64,000 nt of DNA from Anseranas semipalmata (taxonomy: Eukaryota > Chordata > Aves > Anseriformes > Anseranatidae): the NCBI GenBank assembly GCA_013399115.1, contig VXAA01006530.1, positions 631,456 to 695,455 of the forward strand. Reading direction: 5' to 3'. Below are positions 58,789 through 64,000 of the stretch, piece after piece; positions within the stretch are counted from its first letter, which is position 1; each line of letters begins with the position of its first letter. The position numbers and the translations under genes are program-made. The notes beneath the pieces were generated by a model. The model did not search any database. It was given only the letters and a program-made list of their open reading frames with translations, and was not told the DNA's origin.

Positions 58789-59870
58789 TTTTTTTTTTCA
58801 TGAGAGCCAGATGTACTGCTGGAATTGTGAACTTCACAGGCATACAGTTTATTAGAAAGGAGCTTTGTTCAGAGCAGTCAAGCTGAGGAAGATGTAATCC
58901 GTACTATGGATGGTATGGTAATTTCTTCTAGCCGTAAACTGGATAAATTAAATGGTTGGTCTTGGAAAGGTGAGTGGCGAATGAAAGCAACCCATGTCCC
59001 CACCTGGTGCTGTAGATGCCATGGTTCTTCATTCAGCTGTGTTCTGATCGGTGCTGCTGTGGGCTGTGCAGGGAGTCAAAGTGGTAAGAAACAAGTTGTT
59101 GAGTGCTGTTTGATGAAAGATTGTAATAGGATTCTGAGTTTTATTCCTCTGTGTTGGTAGAAAATATATTCAGAGATCAATAGCAGAGAGAGAGAGATTT
59201 TCTGACACCTAGAGAGAGAACATCTTTGGAAAGCAAAAGTAAGGACAAGAAGGACCAGGTTATTTACAAATACAATTTGGAAGCAGAAGGCATATATGTA
59301 TTAGTGTAATCCTTAAGTATCAGCAGCTAAACTTGTGTGCATGAGTGTCCAATGCTAGTTGTTATTTACTGCTGTTTATGCAACTCCTTTTCAGCCATTA
59401 AGGGCTTTCAAATTATTTTCATTATCTGTCTATGTTGTTAATCTGTTTGAATATCTTTATTTTAAGTTTTTCCCAATCATCAATTTTTCTCTAATTTTAT
59501 CTTTAATTTTGTAATGCAATTCTGTGGCAACAGATCTAAAGTTGTTCTGCCCTCTGAATTATTTCACGTTTCAGTCAGTAGATAGATAGGCCTCGCTTTC
59601 TCTTTGTACGCTTGCATAAAAGGTAAGTACAAGCTTAGGGTACACTCAGTGTTACACTGTAATGCTGAGAGAAATCCTGAAATACTGCTTTTTGCTTTGA
59701 TTGGAGTTCCCTTTGGAACCTCCTTGGAAGGAAGTGGCAGATGAGGTACTACCAGTGTCCCGTAATGGGACGTGGAAATCTGCTCCTGTTCCTCAGACTA
59801 CATGGCTCCCTGGAAAGACAACTGTAACTTGGGTGTGGTTTTTTTTGGTAGGTTGGTTTTGTTTTTTTTT
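58789..59870. other. Unassigned DNA
   Basis: A T-run at 58789-58799 adjoins the coding remnant (an A-run on the minus strand, upstream of it). An (AG)n stretch lies at about 59183-59198. The plus-strand frame at 58906-59160 (84 codons) is motif-free. Confidence 0.4.
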
Positions 59871-59938
59871 CATTTGTTGTTTGTGTTTTTGTTGTTTTTT
59901 TTTCATTTGTTTGTGTTTTTGTTGTTATTTTTTTTTTT
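59871..59938 (+). repeat. Two ~33-bp T-rich tandem copies
   Basis: Two copies of a CATTTGTTTGTGTTTTTGTTG core, each followed by a T-run, starting at 59871 and 59904. The first copy carries a small insertion. The (F/C)-rich peptides read through it are artefacts of the repeat. Confidence 0.8.
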
Positions 59939-61829
59939 AATTTATGTAACCTAACAAGGAAAATACAAACTGGATTCTATCATGCAGACAATTTTGATAA
60001 TTTAGTTATCATACGACTAACATATACAATATCGGATTTACTAAAATGCTTAAGCAATTTGATCACATTTGGTGAACGTGCAAAGGAGGGAGTAAAGATA
60101 TTTCCATGACACAAAAATAAGTTCCTTGAAAGTGTTCAACCCCTACTTTAGTATATGGAGAGGCTAAAGCTTTGCAATGAAAGGCTTACGTTTTATTAAT
60201 GTGGGAAAAATAACCTGTTTTCCCCTAATTCTACCACCAACTTAAGATGGAAACAGACACCAGATGTGGAAAATTTTGATTTCAATTATTAATATTTTTG
60301 CAGGGATGGAAAATAACAGCTGTATGGTAATATTTTTATCTTGATAGAAGCAGATGACAACAGGATCTTAATATCATTATTTCAAGATGTTATGCCAGTG
60401 TCACTACCAAGCAGTACGTAGTAACAGAAAAGATTTTGCAATGAACATGTAGCCTGTTTGAAAGTTAATTCTGCTCCAAACACAGAAATTCAGTTTGTTT
60501 CTTCCTGGTCTGTGTTTTGAGCAGACCATTTTTTTGGTGGCATCTGTCCCCTGCTATTCCCTTTATGTCTTGTAAGCTGTATCACCTCTTGGGTATGCTT
60601 AAGAAAGATCACCATCTGTGTGCTGGGGAAGAAGTGTCTTGCACCTTAATGTTACGAGTTTCAGATTTTCCAATACTAAGCATAAATGCAGTGTGGCAGT
60701 AGCCAGAGAATAATGAATTGCTTAGTTTTTTTTTTGTTGTTGTTTACTTGCAAGCAGTCTGTAAATAGTATGTAATACTTAGACTTTTTACTTCATATTT
60801 TTCTTTCTGAAAACTCTTCTACGATTTCTTTCCTTCTGAAAGGCGTAATATATTATACATGGAGAATACAAACAACCCACAGAGGACAGCCTTTACTGTG
60901 AGAGAAAGTGTTTTGTTTGTAGGTGATCCTTGCTCTGGTCTTCCTAAAGAAAATAGAGTCCAACAACTGGATTATAAAACTTGGCTGGAAACAAATTATT
61001 GACTGTCATGCAGGAAGAATAAAGGTGTTTCGTTTTTTGCACAAAAAAATGAAAAAAACATAAAACAAGCAAAAAAGTGTAACCCACCATCAAAAGATGG
61101 AACGAGCAAACCAAGAAATGAACCAAACCTTAAGCCTCCAACACTTGTTATTATTAGTGCTGAGTATTTTTTTATATTTTTGATATCTGATGCGTAAGTT
61201 CTGTTTCTTTTTTCTTGTAGCTGAGCACTTTCTCGTGAATAGTCTTCCAGAGTAAGAAACAAAGATGACTTTTTTTTTTCTTTTAACAAAAGCATTTTTT
61301 GAATTAGATAACATCACAGAAACTGCAAGATTTAATATGGGATAGTTGCATGAGTAAGTAGTACGTTAGCTGATGAATCCCATAATATTTATCTGAACAA
61401 TTTATAAAATGATCATATTTTTTAGGTGATATTCTAAGACTACATTGTTTGGCATACTGGACTGGGTAATCATGATAGTTTTCCTTGGCCTTAACGTCTG
61501 TGGTCACGGGTGTTCCGCAGTACGTCTGTAATTGTCCGTACAGATGCAGGTCTTCCTTTGTTTTATGCTAACTGGTATTTGAAGTTTTCACTTGTAGTTT
61601 AGCCTGGAGTCAGCAAGAGCCCTTGTGTTGTGTCAAAGTCCACTACGGAGGGGGATGCTTTTATCTGCCAGGGTGTCATGGGTTCCAAAAGATAATCCAT
61701 CCTGAAGTGGGAACACAGAAATTCCTCTATAATAACAAAATATGTGAAAACAGGCATCCACCTGGAACACATATATCCCCAGCCTGAAATTTCATTACTT
61801 TGCATTTGTAGTCAATTGCTTATAGCCAT
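59939..61829. other. Unassigned AT-rich DNA
   Basis: No gene is recognised. Frames reach 99 codons (60996-61295, minus), Phe/Lys rich from A/T-runs. Confidence 0.5.
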
Positions 61830-61872
61830 AAAAAAAAAAAATATCTATATATATATCTATATATATATATTT
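61830..61872 (+). repeat. A-run followed by (TATATC)/(TA)n
   Basis: Twelve A, then TATCTATATATATATC and a second TATCTATATATATATAT block. This is an AT microsatellite. Confidence 0.85.
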
Positions 61873-63214
61873 AAATTATTAGTCTGGTTCAACAGAGTAT
61901 TTGTGGTGTGGGTGGTATGAGGGTGGGTGGGTGTGCATACAACTATATATATATAGTTCAAAACATCAGCTTTCCAGAGGTACAACGATTGCACAAGGAA
62001 GGTGGCAGATTAAAAGGCTGTTGCTATTGAGTGCATCCCACAGTCAGCATCATTCCCATCGCGTGCGGGGTGAGTCACAACCTGCGCTTTCATCCAAATC
62101 CCTCTCTGTATAGGTCATTCAGTAACCAACTGAGTGGGTAGCGACTTGTTCACATTTAAAGTATCTTTTATCATTTTGTTTTCTTTTAAAAAAAGGAAGG
62201 TAATGTTTTGCTGGTTTTACACAGAGGTATTATTGCAATTCTTCAATTTCACAAGAAAAACAGTTAGCAGTTTAAAGTGACTTTGCAAGAAAGATTTAAG
62301 ATAACTCAGAATGTTTTGTAAGAGAGCATGTCAAAGCCAGATAAACAGAAAACTTCACCCAAATTTCAATAAGCATATTTTTGTAAGCTCTGAAGAAATC
62401 AAAGGTCAGATGCATGTATAGGCATTTAGTGATATTTTTTTCGCCCCTGTTGCTTTTTCTGTACAAAACAGCTTTTAAGGACATTAGAAGAGTGTGTTTT
62501 GATTTTAATTGTGGAACTAGCCTTCAGAAAATATATTCGACATGTGTTTTAAACATTTTTATTTCATACTGGAAAGAAGTCAACCTACATTGCTCAGAAC
62601 TATTTCTCTAGAAACATACAGAGGACTTGATGTTGTATTGCTGCAGATCTAAATCTTCTAGATACAAGAATGCCATTGCAGGGGAGAAACTGGACGTTTC
62701 TGTCCAAAGTTTTATGAGGCTTCTAAAGTCAATGCGTGTTAAACTCTCAGTTCTTCTTGTCTTGAATTCAAATACATATGATACGTAGGATAAGATTCCA
62801 CCATGGAATGTCCTTTTTTCTGTTCAAGTTGTTGGTTCAAACCATTTAAGCTACAAGATCTTACTGATCTTGATTCGTGACCTATATACGTGTCTTCTCT
62901 AAGACTAAACTTTCCCTGTTTTTATTGAAAAGAAGGTTAGTTCTTATTTTTTTGCTGTTGTCCTTCTTGCATGTAAGCTTGTTCTTGTATCGCCAATGTG
63001 CTTCTATTCCTGCTGGTTGAAACTGATGGGTTCCTGGCATTGCTTGTGCTGTGTTCACATCAGCCAGCTTTAGATGAGGTGGAATTTTCCCTATGAGGTT
63101 TGTGGGGGAGGGAAGGGAAAAAACCTTTGACAAAATGAGTTTGAATTAAATCTACTTCGTGCTATTCTTTTACTATATTGCTTCCCTTGGGGTGGGGGCG
63201 GGGTGTGGAAGAAG
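61873..63214. other. Unassigned AT-rich DNA
   Basis: A GGGTGGGTGGGTG stretch lies at about 61920-61932. Short frames have no known features. Confidence 0.5.
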
Positions 63215-63236
63215 AAAAACAAAACAAAACAAAACA
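63215..63236 (+). repeat. (AAAAC)n microsatellite
   Basis: Four AAAAC units, preceded by GGGGTGGGGGCGGGG at 63190-63203. Confidence 0.9.
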
Positions 63237-63331
63237 GTTCCTATTGTAAAACCATTTTCTACTTGTTACTTACTTTATCCTTGTTACCCACATTCCTTTC
63301 CATCTGATCTTAATCTTCCAGGATCCACTTT

Positions 63332-63352
63332 TTTATTATTATTATTATTATT
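63332..63352 (+). repeat. (TTA)n microsatellite
   Basis: Six perfect ATT/TTA units. Confidence 0.9.
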
Positions 63353-64000
63353 TTGCTTGTTTCATTTCCCTTTCTTCCTTTCCCATTTGATCCAGCTACT
63401 TCTTTCTTTAGGGAACAAGTTTTGATTATAGTGTGAAAAGTCTAGTCCTTGCAATACACTGAATGGGTGTAGAACCCATCAGCGAGGACCGTGCAGATAA
63501 TGGAGACGTGCTTGGCTTCTGCAGGGGGAGTATGCGGCTGGTGGAATAAATACTGGTGAAATCGCACGTAAGCCGGAGAGAATAAAACTGAAAGCCTTAA
63601 TTCCTGAATGTGAAGCTTAACACTTCGTGTTCCATTTTCAGCTTTAGTTTTTAGAAATGTGGAGAGATCACTGAATCAAAACTGATACAACCATCTTTTA
63701 CACAGGGAAGCAAAACAACTCTACCAAGTAATCTGAGTATCTTTATTTCTGGAAGGAGAAAGATATATTTAAAATAAAATGGTAATAAAAAAAGGCAGAA
63801 TGTAAAGTCATCCCCTTTGTTCCCCCAAATCAACACTGCTCCCACTTTTTTTCCCAGGCTTGTTTTGTGATTGTGATGCAGTCTCCGGTCAGTTTTCATT
63901 TGAGTTAGAAGATGGGGATGTTACATGCTTTTGCTTAGCTTTCAAGTCATTCACCTCTAATTTCTGAACTGCAATTAGAAATAAACTTTTTTCTCGCCCC
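63353..64000. other. Unassigned DNA to window end
   Basis: No gene or repeat is recognised. Frame 63651-63899 (minus, 82 codons) has no known features. Confidence 0.5.

Noticed and set aside
1..64000. tRNA, rRNA, snRNA, CRISPR array, LTR retrovirus or prokaryotic gene content
   Set aside because: No tRNA box-like pairs with cloverleaf context, no ribosomal or spliceosomal RNA sequence, no regularly spaced repeats and no LTR pairs or retroviral motifs were found by reading. Composition and CR1 content are those of a bird nuclear genome.

Overview
This window looks like bird nuclear DNA, almost all of it non-coding. The best evidence is a set of CR1 (chicken repeat 1) non-LTR retrotransposon copies, the dominant interspersed repeat of birds and other reptiles. 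The rest is AT-rich sequence with short stop-interrupted frames, microsatellites and one N-filled assembly gap. The younger CR1 copies most resemble waterfowl or neoavian subfamilies rather than typical chicken ones, but that is a weak impression from memory. I recognise no intact protein-coding gene, tRNA, rRNA, known microRNA, LTR element or CRISPR array. The window fits a gene desert or a very large intron.

Layout. 1-14 kb: a CR1 fragment at 428-570, two speculative exon-like segments (about 2.35 and 4.92 kb), a possible conserved enhancer at 5.7-6.1 kb, and an ancient CR1 3' end on the + strand at 11.2-11.5 kb. 14.4-14.9 kb: the longest CR1, on the - strand, whose reverse-transcriptase C-terminal frame runs into unique flanking DNA. 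15-27 kb: unassigned AT-rich DNA with a candidate conserved element at 20.1-20.6 kb, a CR1 fragment at 21.6 kb and a G-quadruplex motif at 24.7 kb. 27.2-28.5 kb: two GC- and CpG-rich patches, the best candidates for a promoter or alternative first exon. 34-38.3 kb: a candidate conserved element, a decayed ancient CR1 carrying the FADD polymerase motif (35.9-36.5 kb), two younger CR1 3' ends (37.25-37.96 kb), and the gap at 38273-38320. 38.8-39.6 kb: a 252-codon open frame on the - strand with good splice-site motifs, not recognised. 42.6-43.6 kb: a perfect palindrome holding two opposed TCF/LEF-like sites, then a candidate conserved block. 52.2 and 57.2 kb: two more AT-rich candidate conserved blocks. 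58.4-58.8 kb: a decayed coding remnant on the - strand that reads as a coiled-coil protein across frameshifts and a stop. The end of the window is unassigned.

No operon or pathway can be described. The functional reading is one of regulatory potential inside repeat-punctuated non-coding DNA. The CR1 calls are firm. The conserved-element calls rest on composition and homeobox/POU/TCF-like motifs, with no alignment available, and are tentative.
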